Assembly (NCBI GenBank): GCA_947034885.2
Contig: OX344756.2
Span: forward strand, 20,877,489-20,941,488
Length of the DNA: 64,000 nucleotides
Reading direction: 5' to 3'
Source: Thuidium tamariscinum
Taxonomy: Eukaryota > Streptophyta > Bryopsida > Hypnales > Thuidiaceae
The stretch's first letter is position 1, and the number at the start of each line of letters is the position of its first letter. Shown in pieces: positions 1 through 11,195 of the stretch. The translations under genes and the position numbers were made by a program. The notes beneath the pieces are model-generated. The model was not told the origin of the DNA, did no database searches, and saw only the letters and a list, made by a program, of their open reading frames with translations.

Positions 1-645
1 TCTTTTAAGATGAATATGAAAGTTTGTTTAGTTAAAATATTTTATATATTTTTTCAACACATTTTCCAACATATTGAGAATTTGATAGAACACACAAATT
101 ATAGTAGGGATATACAATTTCTTACTAAAATATTGAAAGACAAAACTTCACCTTTTGTAAAGGCTAGAAAAGCCTACAATTTGAAGTTGAGGCACATTGA
201 ACTTGCAATTGGTAGGAAGATTCACTTAAAATTTTTGGATCAATGTACTTGAATAAGTTAACCAAAGGGGCCAATGGTTGGCTTTGTTAAGAAATAGATC
301 TTCTTGAAGGTTTTGACCATGCTTTGGGAACAAGTATTTTGAAGTAGTTTTGGTTACCTAAATATGTTAGTCCTTTATATAGCTTCCTCTATGGCTTTTT
401 GATGCCAAATTGTACTAGAAAAAATAATTTGGCTAAATAATGACAAGAAAATGAGATTTTTTTGTGAAAAAACTTCAAATCAAATAAATCTTGGATGAAA
501 TCACTAGATTGTAACTAAAAATAGAATTATTGACATGTGATATGTGATATTTTCTATCCAATATGTGGATGACTAATGTGATTTTGGAACAGCATTGTAA
601 CATTCTATATTGCCACTTTATTTGTTAAAAAAAATGAAAAACAAG
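1..645. repeat. AT-rich direct repeat, copy R (diverged twin in the palindrome spacer)
   Basis: The stretch aligns by eye, same orientation and with many substitutions and small indels, to about 8438-9083. Both copies run from a shared TCTTTTAAGATGAATATGAA block to a shared ACAAGCC block. It probably extends left of the window. I see no convincing gene in it; an 80-codon AT-rich reading frame near the start resembles nothing I know. Confidence 0.75.
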
Positions 646-865
646 CCTTTGTACTTTCACTTTTCACCTTTCGCCTTTTCGCCAACACTTTAATCACTAA
701 AATTTATCATGATGATAATTTTCCAATTAATTCTCCTCTTTCATGGAGATTAAGCTGCATAACTAAAATCAGAAATGACCTGAACGAGTCCATAAAAATT
801 CTTTGTTTTGCAGTGGATTCCCATTTGTTTAAAAAGAAAAAGTTAAAAAAGAAAAGAAATTGGGA

Positions 866-889
866 CCCAACGGAAGAGAGACCGTTGGG
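866..889. promoter_or_regulatory. Inverted pair of AACGG motifs (MSA-like, MYB3R type)
   Basis: CCCAACGG and CCGTTGGG face each other across 8 bp. AACGG is the core of plant mitosis-specific activator elements bound by three-repeat MYB proteins. Placement about 800 bp upstream of the ASF1 start is compatible with cell-cycle control, but this is motif matching only. Confidence 0.35.
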
Positions 890-1064
890 GGCAAAATAAT
901 AAAACCCTGAGAGACTTCCAAGTGCGCTAATAGCCTGTATCCGTTACCCCCCCTATCGGTTTTCATTCATCCCGGATTCATCCAGAATGCATCTAAGCTT
1001 GCGCATTCATCCATGTTCCTCTTCTTCGTCCTCTTCGCTTGAGTTTCCCTCTGTTTTTTCCAGC

Positions 1065-1072
1065 GCGCGAAA
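1065..1072 (-). promoter_or_regulatory. Candidate E2F site upstream of ASF1
   Basis: GCGCGAAA reads TTTCGCGC on the minus strand, matching the E2F consensus TTTSSCGC. Plant ASF1 genes are known E2F targets, which makes the site plausible. It lies outside the palindrome, so only the left copy has it. Confidence 0.45.
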
Positions 1073-1680
1073 TTTGATTACTTGACGTGGCAGGTCTCCC
1101 GCGTTCTGTTCCCGGGGTTTGAACCCTTTGAAACCCTGTGATTACCCGCGCTTTACTTGCCCCTCCCCGCCACATTTGATTGGCACCCTTCTCAACAGCT
1201 CTTGCGTCGGGCCTTAAATCCTTTCCAGACAGCAGACTTGACATTCACTTCTTGCTCAATCTCACCTCTCTGCTTAACTTTTCGACAGGAATTTGATTGA
1301 TGCCCATTTTCGGAGTCTCCCTTGCTCGTTTCTTTTGCCATTTGGTATGCTACTTTGGGCAGAGGCTGTGTTTCTTGGAGTTTCTCAATTTCGAGTAGTT
1401 GATTACCAAGCGCGGAGGGTTGCAGGAGGGAATGCTTCTTTTTCACAATTGCAGCCTTGGACGAGGGAATTGTGTGATAGCCTCAAATTTTACGTGAGTT
1501 TAGAGAGTTGTGAGTGCTGGATTGCGAGGAATTAGGGTTTGTGGCAATGCGAATGGCGCTTCTGGCGTTCTGATACAGCGGAGAGTGAATAATTCAGTGG
1601 TTTGTGGGCGCGACTGTGAGGGGCGTTGTGAAGGAGACGTGAAGTTTTCCGTGCATTTGTAAATTTTGGAGTAAACGACA

Positions 1681-2726
1681 ATGAGTGCTGTAAACGTGAC
1701 GAATGTGACTGTTCTGGACAATCCGTCCATGTTCCTGAATCCCTTTCAGTTCGAGATCTCGTACGAGTGTCTTGTTCCTCTCAAAGATGGTAAGTCCTCT
1801 TTTATTGCTGACTGTCGCTGAATGTCTGGTGCTTTAAATTTGGATACTTGCTTTGCCGCTACGGTTAGCTCCTAGTGATGTCCCTTCAATCACTGAGCCT
1901 GTCAGATTGTGTAGTCGTTCCTCATCGCTATGAATGTGTTATGCAGATCTTGAATGGAAGCTTATATACGTGGGTTCTGCTGAGGATGAGAAGTACGATC
2001 AAGTGCTGGAAAGCGTTCTTGTTGGTCCCGTCAACGTTGGGAATTACAGATTTGTTTTTCAGGTACACATTGCACAGTTCACATTGACAATTGATAAGGT
2101 TCATTTCCATTTGCATGGTTTCCTATCCCGATTTTGGCCTCAATCGTAATCAATTGATCTTGGGTTTAGGAGCCGCCGATTGTGTGCCTGATCCTCACGC
2201 ACATCTGTCGGATTTGCAGGCAGATCCTCCGGAACCGGCCAAGATCCCTGAGGAAGACATCATCGGCGTGACGGTGCTACTGCTCACGTGCTCGTACGTG
2301 GGCCAGGAGTTTCTGAGAGTGGGTTATTACGTGAGCAACGACTATGTGGACGAGACTCTGCGTGAGGAGCCACCTGCGAAAGTGCAGATCGACAGGGTGC
2401 AACGGAACATCCTGGCTGACAAGCCACGCGTAACGAAGTTCCCGATCGTGTTCAACGCCGCTTCTCCTGCCCCTGCCACTAACCAGACCGAGATTGCACC
2501 TGCCGACTCCTATCCCATGTTGACGGAAACGGAAGCCCAAACGTGCAATGATCAAATTCCAAGTGAAGTTACGCCTGATAATGGCGTAAGACCGATGGAC
2601 AGCTCCTCCCCTGTACAACTTTCTGCCGTTGCTGAAACGGAACTCGATGATGGTCTGAGACACATGGATAGCTCTCCTCCGCGTCATGAGCAATGGAAGT
2701 CGCCCCTCCCAATCGAGTGTAGCTGA
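1681..2726 (+). CDS. ASF1: ASF1 histone H3-H4 chaperone, left palindrome copy
   Basis: This encodes a nuclear histone chaperone that hands H3-H4 dimers to replication-coupled and replication-independent assembly factors. Three exons are 1681-1789, 1947-2062 and 2220-2726, with GT-AG introns and phases 1 and 0, giving 243 aa. Residues 1 to about 155 form the conserved ASF1 immunoglobulin-like core. The start [18 protein letters not shown] is typical of plant ASF1. D54, V94 and R108, which bind H3-H4 in human and yeast ASF1, are all present at the same numbers. The tail, about residues 156-243, is rich in Pro, Ser, Thr and acidic residues and is poorly conserved in the family. It converges on the STP gene. 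The same gene recurs inverted at 14454-15499 and, diverged, at 34770-35762. The upstream region has E2F- and MSA-like motifs. Identity is near certain; exact tail use is unproven. Confidence 0.95.
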
Positions 2727-3739
2727 TAGAATGTAGAATAATTCTTTGTACAGTAGAACATTGGAGCATTCGTTTCTCAAGTTTTGGCCTTTTGAACAAT
2801 TCATTTTGATGGTGCTATCCTTGAGCTATTCTCTTGCCCTTGACAATGAGAAGAACATGTAATCTGAAGTTGAATTAACAATCTCCATGTGCTTTGACGA
2901 AAGCTGCAAAGCTTAGAGGTTGCTTTCAGAAGTGTATTCGACTGTTCATCCCCGCTTAAATGCGTGATTTCATCGTCCATCAGCCGATTCAGTTATCACA
3001 TACCCAACCATAATTAACATACCTGTGCAATGTCGAGATTCTTCCAGTACAGGTGAGGCGGAGGATACGCAGAATTTGGAATGCCATCCACTATATAAAA
3101 TTCGGGTAAATGTCTCACAACAAATGTAATTCCCTACTCCCCGCTGCCTAGCCAGCATGTTCACATCCTGATGCCACAATTAATGAACAGTTTGTGAATC
3201 TTCCGTCTCTGCTTGTGTAATCGAAAATTGAAACTCATCTGATCGTCAGAGGTATCCTCGGCCATCCTCCCGCAGCACCGTTGCTCCAGCTTCTCAGTAA
3301 GTGATGACATGAATAGCAGAGAGCGGTCACGCACTGCCCCATTGATACGTCTGCAACGCAGTTGTACCCTAGACCCTAAATGCATAATAACACTCGGCAT
3401 ACTTTCGATTGAAGTGTTCCATGCCCACTCGTGACTAAATAGAAATTGCCTTCTCGGCAGCGATGGCTCCCTGTGATGAACTATCGATGAACTGGGTCGA
3501 TACGAAGACCTTGGACACGCTGAAGGCTGACTGCAAAGAATCCTAACCGAGGTACAAGAGAATTGAATCCCAACAAAATGGGAAAACAGCATGCCACAGT
3601 AGAAAACAGCTCGATGAGCAACATTTATTAATCACACGATTTGTCTCTGAAAACAGCATGCCCTAGAAACCATACACTATCTTGCTGCTATGCACAAGAT
3701 GTATTCCAACACTTTGGCTACCACTGGTTCAAAGGAACG
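2727..3739. other. Convergent intergenic DNA between ASF1 and STP (left arm)
   Basis: It holds the 3' flanks of both genes. An AATAAA on the minus strand (about 3624-3629) lies roughly 110 bp beyond the STP stop and may be its polyadenylation signal. A 143-codon open frame is present in both arms, but it is only a shadow of duplicated DNA. About 430 bp next to STP are conserved in the third copy at 33.9-34.3 kb. Confidence 0.6.
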
Positions 3740-5984
3740 CTAGTTGTTACTTGCTCCCATTTCCATGTCGTTGGCCTTCACTTTGCTCATTGGTCGAGAA
3801 GTCTTGGAAGTGGGAACAAAGCGCTTCCAAAACCAATGCCCCATCCACACCAAGTCCATCTCTTCAATGGGGATGCCCTTCGTCTCCGGAATGAACCAAT
3901 ACGTGAACGCCATCATCACCAACACCCACCCCGCAAAGAACAAAAACACACCCCACTTGAAGGCACACAACATGGACAAAAACACTTGTCCAATCACAAA
4001 CGTGAAAAACATGTTGGTGGACACGGTGATGGCTTGCCCCGCCGATCGAGTATCCAAGGGATAGATCTCGCTTGGGATCAACCACCCCAAAGGGCCCCAC
4101 GACCATGCAAAAGAAGAAACGTACACACAAATCAACACCACAGCAATCCACCCCAAGGAAGAGGCCATGGTGGTGCCTTGCAATCCAAGAGCAAGGATGA
4201 TGCCCAATGCCACCTACACAAGTTGGCACAAGCACACATGAATAAATAAATAGAAAGCATGTACAACAAAAGATGAGCTACCTTTGCCTTCATTAGAATG
4301 GAAAACTTGGACATTATGAATGGACAAAGTAGAGACCAACATGAGTTAGCAATGCAACCATGAAAGCTCCATCTTGCCCTCACATGAATGCCTTGGCTAG
4401 GCTTGAAGGAATGAGATGATGTACACACAAGAGTAGGAAACAAGAAGGGAGTCCATGGAGAGGGTGGATGAATTGTACCTGAGCCACAAACATTTGGATA
4501 CAAGCTTCAAGGAGGAGCCAACGTCGGCCCTTGCAGTCCACCACGAAGACGGCCACCAAAGTTGACAACACATTCACAGCACCCACAATCACTGAGGAAT
4601 ACAAAGAGGCGGAGTTCCCAAATCCAATTGTTTGGAACAACACGGGCGCATAGAACATGATGGCATTGATCCCCGTGAATTGTTGGAAGAATTGCAAGAG
4701 CATGGAGATGATGAGTTGGGGGCGGTTGTGGCGCTTCATCACGTTGCGGAACGCACTTTGCTCCATGGCACTTGCCTCTTGGCTAGCGGCTATGATGTCT
4801 TGGAACTCTTGGTCCACATCCTCCACGCCACGGATGTGTTGGAGGACCCTCCTTCCGTTGTCAAGCTTTCCCCTTTGCACCAAAGAGTTGGGTGTATCTG
4901 GCAAAATGATCCCACCTATGGTAATCAAGGTTGCAGGGATGCCCGCAATGGCAAGGGAAACCCGCCATCCATTGGATTGCATCTTCTCGGTGCCATAGTT
5001 GACCAAATTGGCAAAGAGAATCCCAATGGTCACTGCAAGTTGGAAGAGAATGTTGAGTGCCCCACGCCATCGGGAAGGGGCCATCTCGGAAAGGTAGAGC
5101 GGCACGGCTTGATTGGCAAAGCCCACTCCCCATCCAAGTGAAATCCGACCAATGATGAGCATGACAAGCTTTTGTGCCGCCGCCGTGAACACCACTCCAA
5201 GGCAAAAGGCCACACCGGCAATGAGCATGGTGGCCTTGCGCCCATAGTGTCGTGTGGTGTAGGAGCTCACAAAAGAAGCCAGGAGAGCAGTGATGTAAAG
5301 GGAAGAAGTGAACGCTTGGAGCTTTTGGTCATTGTATTTACAATACGCACTATCCATGTTGGCATGCTCATGCTTCTTTTCGAGGACGGCGGGAAAGAAC
5401 TTGAAAAGAAACTCATCCATGGATGTCACACCGCCTACACAAGTGCATATATGTAAACCCCCCACAAAAAAGAACATGTGTAAGTGCAAATCCACAAAGG
5501 CTACCATCAAGCATGGAAGGACAAGAAAAAAGAGCTTGAAAAGAAAAACACCCTTGGATGCCACCCACCCTACCATCCTAGATGACTTATGAAACACAAA
5601 ATGCGACATTCTTTTGCAAAAAGCCACATCAACTCAACAACCATCAAGCTTGAGGAAGACAAATCGACAAGAAGAGCTTGAAAAGAAAAACACCCTTGGA
5701 TGTCACCCAACCTACCATCCTAGATGACTTATGAGACACAAATTGCGACATTCTTTTGCAAAAAGCCACATCAACTCAACAACCATCAAGCTTGACGAAG
5801 ACAAATCGACAACCGAGATACAAAAAGTTGAACAATTCTTCTAGTGTTTACCTGAAATGCCCACATCATATCCAAACATGAGACCGCCGGAAGCGGCAAG
5901 AATGCAAACCAACCATAGGAAGAATGTCGTTCGGCCAGGGTATTGTTTGATCTCCTCAACGGAAGTCATGGCTCCATGGGCCAT
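3740..5984 (-). CDS. STP-type monosaccharide/H+ symporter, left palindrome copy
   Basis: This is a plasma-membrane hexose/proton symporter of the major facilitator superfamily (plant STP group). Exons on the minus strand are 5984-5852, 5434-4479 and 4213-3740, with phases 1 and 0 and GT-AG introns, giving 520 aa, the usual STP length. The N-terminus has the conserved PG...[19 protein letters not shown] stretch. The loop 2-3 signature HYGRK is near residues 107-111. [10 protein letters not shown] follows TM4-5, [14 protein letters not shown] marks TM7, GRRWLLLEA follows TM8, and PETKG lies at about 472. Residue 465 is Ala here and Val in the right copy, the only coding difference I found between the arms. 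Twelve hydrophobic segments are expected. The ATG was chosen because it gives the canonical STP start and follows a TATA box by about 170 bp. Hexose specificity cannot be read from sequence. Confidence 0.94.
5531..5814. repeat. Two tandem copies of a 142-bp unit in STP intron 1 (left)
   Basis: Units 5531-5672 and 5673-5814 are almost identical, and together they make up most of intron 1. The second unit differs by a few substitutions. The mirror copy is at 11366-11649, so the tandem duplication predates the palindrome. Confidence 0.9.
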
Positions 5985-6153
5985 CTTGTGGAGCAACGCT
6001 CACCACAAAGGTGCAAATCTCACTAAGCAACAATGCCCTAAACCCTACAACTATAGAGTGTATCCTTGCTACAAGATGGTTCACCACCAACACAAATACT
6101 CTCGTAGTGGCCAACTTGTGAAAAAGATGTGAAAATAGGTAGGGTGGAGTGTG

Positions 6154-6161
6154 CTTTTATA
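6154..6161 (-). promoter_or_regulatory. TATA box of left STP copy
   Basis: TATAAAAG on the minus strand, about 170 bp upstream of the STP ATG, within the palindrome arm. Both STP copies therefore share this core promoter. Confidence 0.6.
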
Positions 6162-6210
6162 CCTTCTCTTTGAACCTACTAGTGAGACTTCAAATACAAG
6201 TGAGCCCCTA

Positions 6211-6240
6211 AAGGTTATCCACAGTGTTCTAAGGTTATCC
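6211..6240 (-). promoter_or_regulatory. Paired GGATAACCTT motifs upstream of STP (left)
   Basis: Two identical AAGGTTATCC decamers begin 20 bp apart (6211 and 6231) just upstream of the TATA box. GGATAA/TATCC cores occur in plant sugar- and light-responsive promoters (MYBS and GATA factors). The functional reading is inference. The mirror pair is at 10940-10969. Confidence 0.3.
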
Positions 6241-8100
6241 TCCTTGCGAGACTTCATAGATATGTGCATCCCTGGAGTTGTGACAATGTTTTCAAATCTT
6301 TTTATTTTATTTGACTATTTTGTTTCTTAGGAGTTTATGAAGAGAAGATAATGAATTTATTTCAATATTTTTATTATCTAAAATTGTTTTTTATTACTCC
6401 CTTCTTGTTGATTTAAATTCCATATGAATTATTTGAAAACATTAGTTTTTACATCCTCCTAGTTAATATGTATGTATAGTTAGGACAAATTTTATGTTTT
6501 GATTCATTTTAATTTTTCTTTGTATTATTTTTCTTCATTGATTTTGGTTTTGAAAATTGTGGTTGTCATAAACTTTTCTAGTTTAATGTGTAAAGTACAT
6601 GGTTATCACTCTTTTATTTAAATGTTTCTATTTTATTTGAGTTGGTTAATTATATGTTTTAAAAAAAGGAGTTTTATTTTGAAGGTGATGACTTAAAAAA
6701 AATTCTTGGAAAGTTCTGACTTGAAGGATTTTCTAATGAGTTGAGGTTGGCCATTTGAGCCTATGAGGTACTTAAGGATTTCTATTAAATGTGTCCTTTG
6801 AAGTAGTTTTTAAGAATTGTAAGGAATTCTTTTTCATTTGCTCTTTGAAAGTGAGTTGTTGAACTTTTGGGAGGTCAAGATTATTTAGATTAGTTTTTCT
6901 TGTGTTTCATATTAAAAAAATTAGGTGTTTGAAATTGAAAACTTTAGACAAAAACAATGCTTTATCAATGCTCACACTTCATTATACACTTTAAATTTGA
7001 AAAATTCAAGGATTATAGATGTTTTCATTTTAAGTTGTCATTATTGAAATTCTTTCAATTGCATTGATAGTACAATTGGTAATTATTATACTACAAAACT
7101 TATTGAAATTTAGTTATTGATTGTGAAGTTCAATAATTCTATAGACTAGTTGCTAAAAATGGTAGTTTTCTTATTACTAAAATGTATCCAAGACAATTTT
7201 AGAAAGAACTTTTTTTAATCTTTTCTAATAGATGATGCAATTGGTAAGGCACTAGTGGAAAGGATATCCTTAGGCAATTGAAGTGAAAAATTCAAAATTT
7301 TGGTGCAAATCTATAACAAATCAAAAATATATATGCACCTCAAGACAAAGATGAGCCATTTAATATCAAAATTTAGAATTAAAATATCAATATATGACTC
7401 ATAGAATAGTTGATGAACGTGAACCGTAAACCACATTGCATTCTAGTCATTTTTGTTAAATTATTATCTCTAATCATGCAAGAGGCAAAAAAAAATTTCA
7501 CTTTGAATGCATATATCTTGCAATTTATAAGGTCATAGTTTTCAAATTTTCTTTTTTACATTTTTATATTTGTCTTGTATAAGATTCTATAGTTAGATAT
7601 GCAAAAATAATAAACTTCAAAGCTTTTTGCTTTATGCAATAAAAATGATACTTTGGAATGATTTTTTTATGGAAAAAGGTCTTGAATCCAAGGATTAATT
7701 TCTTTTTGACTTCTTGCACATATTTGCTTATATCTGTGTCCAATTTATATTATTTATCCCATTTTCATGATATTCGTTATAGAGGAAGGTTGTCTCTTAG
7801 GGATTTAAGTGTTAATTGGATGAATGAGAAGGTTATTTAGACAAAGCATTGCCTTGAAGCTATATGTTTGCTACTTCAAAAATGGACCTTTGAGCATTTA
7901 GAGGTTCTTCAAGGACCAAGGAGCCCACTTTGGGCTTTTTGAGAACTATGGTAAGCTCTATTGACTTTAGAATTTAGAATTCTTGCATAAATTTTTAAAG
8001 AGGGATGTTAGTACACAATATTATTTATGTGTGAAGCTTTGTTTCATGCCATTCAATTAATTATTGCAAAAATTTCACGGAATTTCTTTTTCGGGGGCTT
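6241..8100. other. AT-rich inner part of the left arm, no gene seen
   Basis: The sequence is strongly AT-rich with only short frames. A 60-codon frame near 7658 is duplicated in the other arm simply because the DNA is. I see no RNA gene, terminal repeat or coding signature. Confidence 0.6.
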
Positions 8101-9079
8101 TTTAATTTAAGAAACAAAATCTTATTCTGTAAAAATTGTTTTTTGTGTTTCTAGAATTGTATAGATTGTTAATTGTAGAAAGTTGTTTGAGCCATTTAAT
8201 TTCAAGTAATGAAGGAAATTTTATTAGGTAGCTTCTTTAGTAGGCATTGAATGTAGAAAGAACATATAAAGTCATCTTTTTACTTTGCTTGAGAATTATC
8301 CAAATAATAGTATAAAATAGGGGATATCAATTATTTTCTATAATATCTTTACCATTCATTTTAATAGTGTTTAAATTTTGTAAATATTATTGTTTTTTAA
8401 TTTTTCTTCAATTTGATACCACCTTCTACTTCATAATTCTTTTAAGATGAATATGAATGTTTTTTTAGTTCAAATATTGTTTATATTTTTTAAGACCTTT
8501 TTTCCAACATATTGATAAAATACAAAAATTATAGTAAGGATGTACAAGTTTTTACTAAATTATTGAAAGATAGAACTTCATCTTTAGTTTGTAAGCGTTG
8601 ATAAAGCTTGGAGTTTGAAGTTTAGGAACATTGAACTTGCAAATGGTAGGATGATTGATTTAAGAATTTTGAATCAATGTACCTGAGTAACTTATTTAAA
8701 GGAGCCAATAGTTTGCTTTGTTAATAAAACAATATTGCTAAAGGTTTTGCCTCTGCTTAGGGAATAAGTATCGTCAAATAGTTTTGGGTTTCTAAATATA
8801 CTAGTCCATTGTATAGCTCCCTTTTTAGCTTTTTGATGCCAAATTATACTAGGAAAAATAATGGCTATATAATAAGATACTTTCATTGGAAAACCACAAA
8901 TCAAGAAAAGCCTTCAATTAAATTACTAGACTATAGCTCAAAAAAGAATTCCTCGCATAGGATATGTGATAAATTGTAATCTTAAATATTTGATGAAATG
9001 TATGGATGACCATTGGGATTTTCGAATATCAATGTATCAATTACTATACTTACTCTCTTTGTCCAAGAAAAAACAAAAC
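8101..9079. other. Palindrome spacer
   Basis: These 979 bp separate the arms and are not symmetrical. Positions 8101-8437 show nothing recognisable. From 8438 onward the spacer is the twin of repeat R at 1-645. At the right edge the twin runs directly into the right arm. Confidence 0.85.
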
Positions 9080-9083
9080 AAGC
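8438..9083. repeat. AT-rich direct repeat, copy R' in the spacer
   Basis: It aligns in the same orientation with 1-645 with clear divergence, so it is much older than the palindrome. The left arm thus sits between two direct copies of one repeat. Confidence 0.75.
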
Positions 9084-10939
9084 CCCCGAAAAAGAAATTC
9101 CGTGAAATTTTTGCAATAATTAATTGAATGGCATGAAACAAAGCTTCACACATAAATAATATTGTGTACTAACATCCCTCTTTAAAAATTTATGCAAGAA
9201 TTCTAAATTCTAAAGTCAATAGAGCTTACCATAGTTCTCAAAAAGCCCAAAGTGGGCTCCTTGGTCCTTGAAGAACCTCTAAATGCTCAAAGGTCCATTT
9301 TTGAAGTAGCAAACATATAGCTTCAAGGCAATGCTTTGTCTAAATAACCTTCTCATTCATCCAATTAACACTTAAATCCCTAAGAGACAACCTTCCTCTA
9401 TAACGAATATCATGAAAATGGGATAAATAATATAAATTGGACACAGATATAAGCAAATATGTGCAAGAAGTCAAAAAGAAATTAATCCTTGGATTCAAGA
9501 CCTTTTTCCATAAAAAAATCATTCCAAAGTATCATTTTTATTGCATAAAGCAAAAAGCTTTGAAGTTTATTATTTTTGCATATCTAACTATAGAATCTTA
9601 TACAAGACAAATATAAAAATGTAAAAAAGAAAATTTGAAAACTATGACCTTATAAATTGCAAGATATATGCATTCAAAGTGAAATTTTTTTTTGCCTCTT
9701 GCATGATTAGAGATAATAATTTAACAAAAATGACTAGAATGCAATGTGGTTTACGGTTCACGTTCATCAACTATTCTATGAGTCATATATTGATATTTTA
9801 ATTCTAAATTTTGATATTAAATGGCTCATCTTTGTCTTGAGGTGCATATATATTTTTGATTTGTTATAGATTTGCACCAAAATTTTGAATTTTTCACTTC
9901 AATTGCCTAAGGATATCCTTTCCACTAGTGCCTTACCAATTGCATCATCTATTAGAAAAGATTAAAAAAAGTTCTTTCTAAAATTGTCTTGGATACATTT
10001 TAGTAATAAGAAAACTACCATTTTTAGCAACTAGTCTATAGAATTATTGAACTTCACAATCAATAACTAAATTTCAATAAGTTTTGTAGTATAATAATTA
10101 CCAATTGTACTATCAATGCAATTGAAAGAATTTCAATAATGACAACTTAAAATGAAAACATCTATAATCCTTGAATTTTTCAAATTTAAAGTGTATAATG
10201 AAGTGTGAGCATTGATAAAGCATTGTTTTTGTCTAAAGTTTTCAATTTCAAACACCTAATTTTTTTAATATGAAACACAAGAAAAACTAATCTAAATAAT
10301 CTTGACCTCCCAAAAGTTCAACAACTCACTTTCAAAGAGCAAATGAAAAAGAATTCCTTACAATTCTTAAAAACTACTTCAAAGGACACATTTAATAGAA
10401 ATCCTTAAGTACCTCATAGGCTCAAATGGCCAACCTCAACTCATTAGAAAATCCTTCAAGTCAGAACTTTCCAAGAATTTTTTTTAAGTCATCACCTTCA
10501 AAATAAAACTCCTTTTTTTAAAACATATAATTAACCAACTCAAATAAAATAGAAACATTTAAATAAAAGAGTGATAACCATGTACTTTACACATTAAACT
10601 AGAAAAGTTTATGACAACCACAATTTTCAAAACCAAAATCAATGAAGAAAAATAATACAAAGAAAAATTAAAATGAATCAAAACATAAAATTTGTCCTAA
10701 CTATACATACATATTAACTAGGAGGATGTAAAAACTAATGTTTTCAAATAATTCATATGGAATTTAAATCAACAAGAAGGGAGTAATAAAAAACAATTTT
10801 AGATAATAAAAATATTGAAATAAATTCATTATCTTCTCTTCATAAACTCCTAAGAAACAAAATAGTCAAATAAAATAAAAAGATTTGAAAACATTGTCAC
10901 AACTCCAGGGATGCACATATCTATGAAGTCTCGCAAGGA

Positions 10940-10969
10940 GGATAACCTTAGAACACTGTGGATAACCTT
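10940..10969 (+). promoter_or_regulatory. Paired GGATAACCTT motifs upstream of STP (right)
   Basis: Mirror of the pair at 6211-6240, upstream of the right TATA box. A regulatory role is inference only. Confidence 0.3.
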
Positions 10970-11018
10970 TAGGGGCTCACTTGTATTTGAAGTCTCACTA
11001 GTAGGTTCAAAGAGAAGG

Positions 11019-11026
11019 TATAAAAG
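11019..11026 (+). promoter_or_regulatory. TATA box of right STP copy
   Basis: TATAAAAG about 170 bp upstream of the ATG at 11196; mirror of 6154-6161. Confidence 0.6.
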
Positions 11027-11195
11027 CACACTCCACCCTACCTATTTTCACATCTTTTTCACAAGTTGGCCACTACGAGAGTATTTGTGTTGGTGGTGAA
11101 CCATCTTGTAGCAAGGATACACTCTATAGTTGTAGGGTTTAGGGCATTGTTGCTTAGTGAGATTTGCACCTTTGTGGTGAGCGTTGCTCCACAAG

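Larger units (their letters stand above)
646..1499 (+). promoter_or_regulatory. Upstream/promoter region of the left ASF1 copy (not shared with the right copy)
   Basis: This is GC-richer DNA between repeat R and the left palindrome arm. It holds an inverted AACGG pair, an E2F-type site, a TGACGTGGC motif near 1083 and CCCGCG blocks near 1095 and 1145. No long coding frame is convincing. Part of it is probably 5'UTR or a leader intron. The palindrome breaks at 1500, so the right ASF1 copy lacks this whole stretch. Confidence 0.55.
1500..8100. repeat. Left arm of a 6.6-kb near-perfect palindrome
   Basis: Every position x in this arm pairs with the complement of position 17180-x in 9080-15680. 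Both boundaries are sharp: pairing fails at 1499/15681 and at 8101/9079. Comparing the translated frames of both arms I found one difference, G at 3909 against T at 13271 on the plus strand (the pair should be complementary), in STP. The arm carries ASF1 (+) and STP (-) in convergent order. Confidence 0.97.

Noticed and set aside
10..252. 80-codon frame at the window start
   Set aside because: AT-rich, inside repeat R, and not preserved in the twin copy.
3161..3592. 143-codon minus-strand frame, repeated at 13588-14019
   Set aside because: It recurs only because the DNA is palindromic. It lies in the shared 3' flanks of ASF1 and STP, has no family resemblance and is broken in the third copy.
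3641..5592. Many open frames antisense to STP (up to 202 codons), mirrored at 11588-13539
   Set aside because: They are shadows of the STP exons; composition follows the real coding frame.
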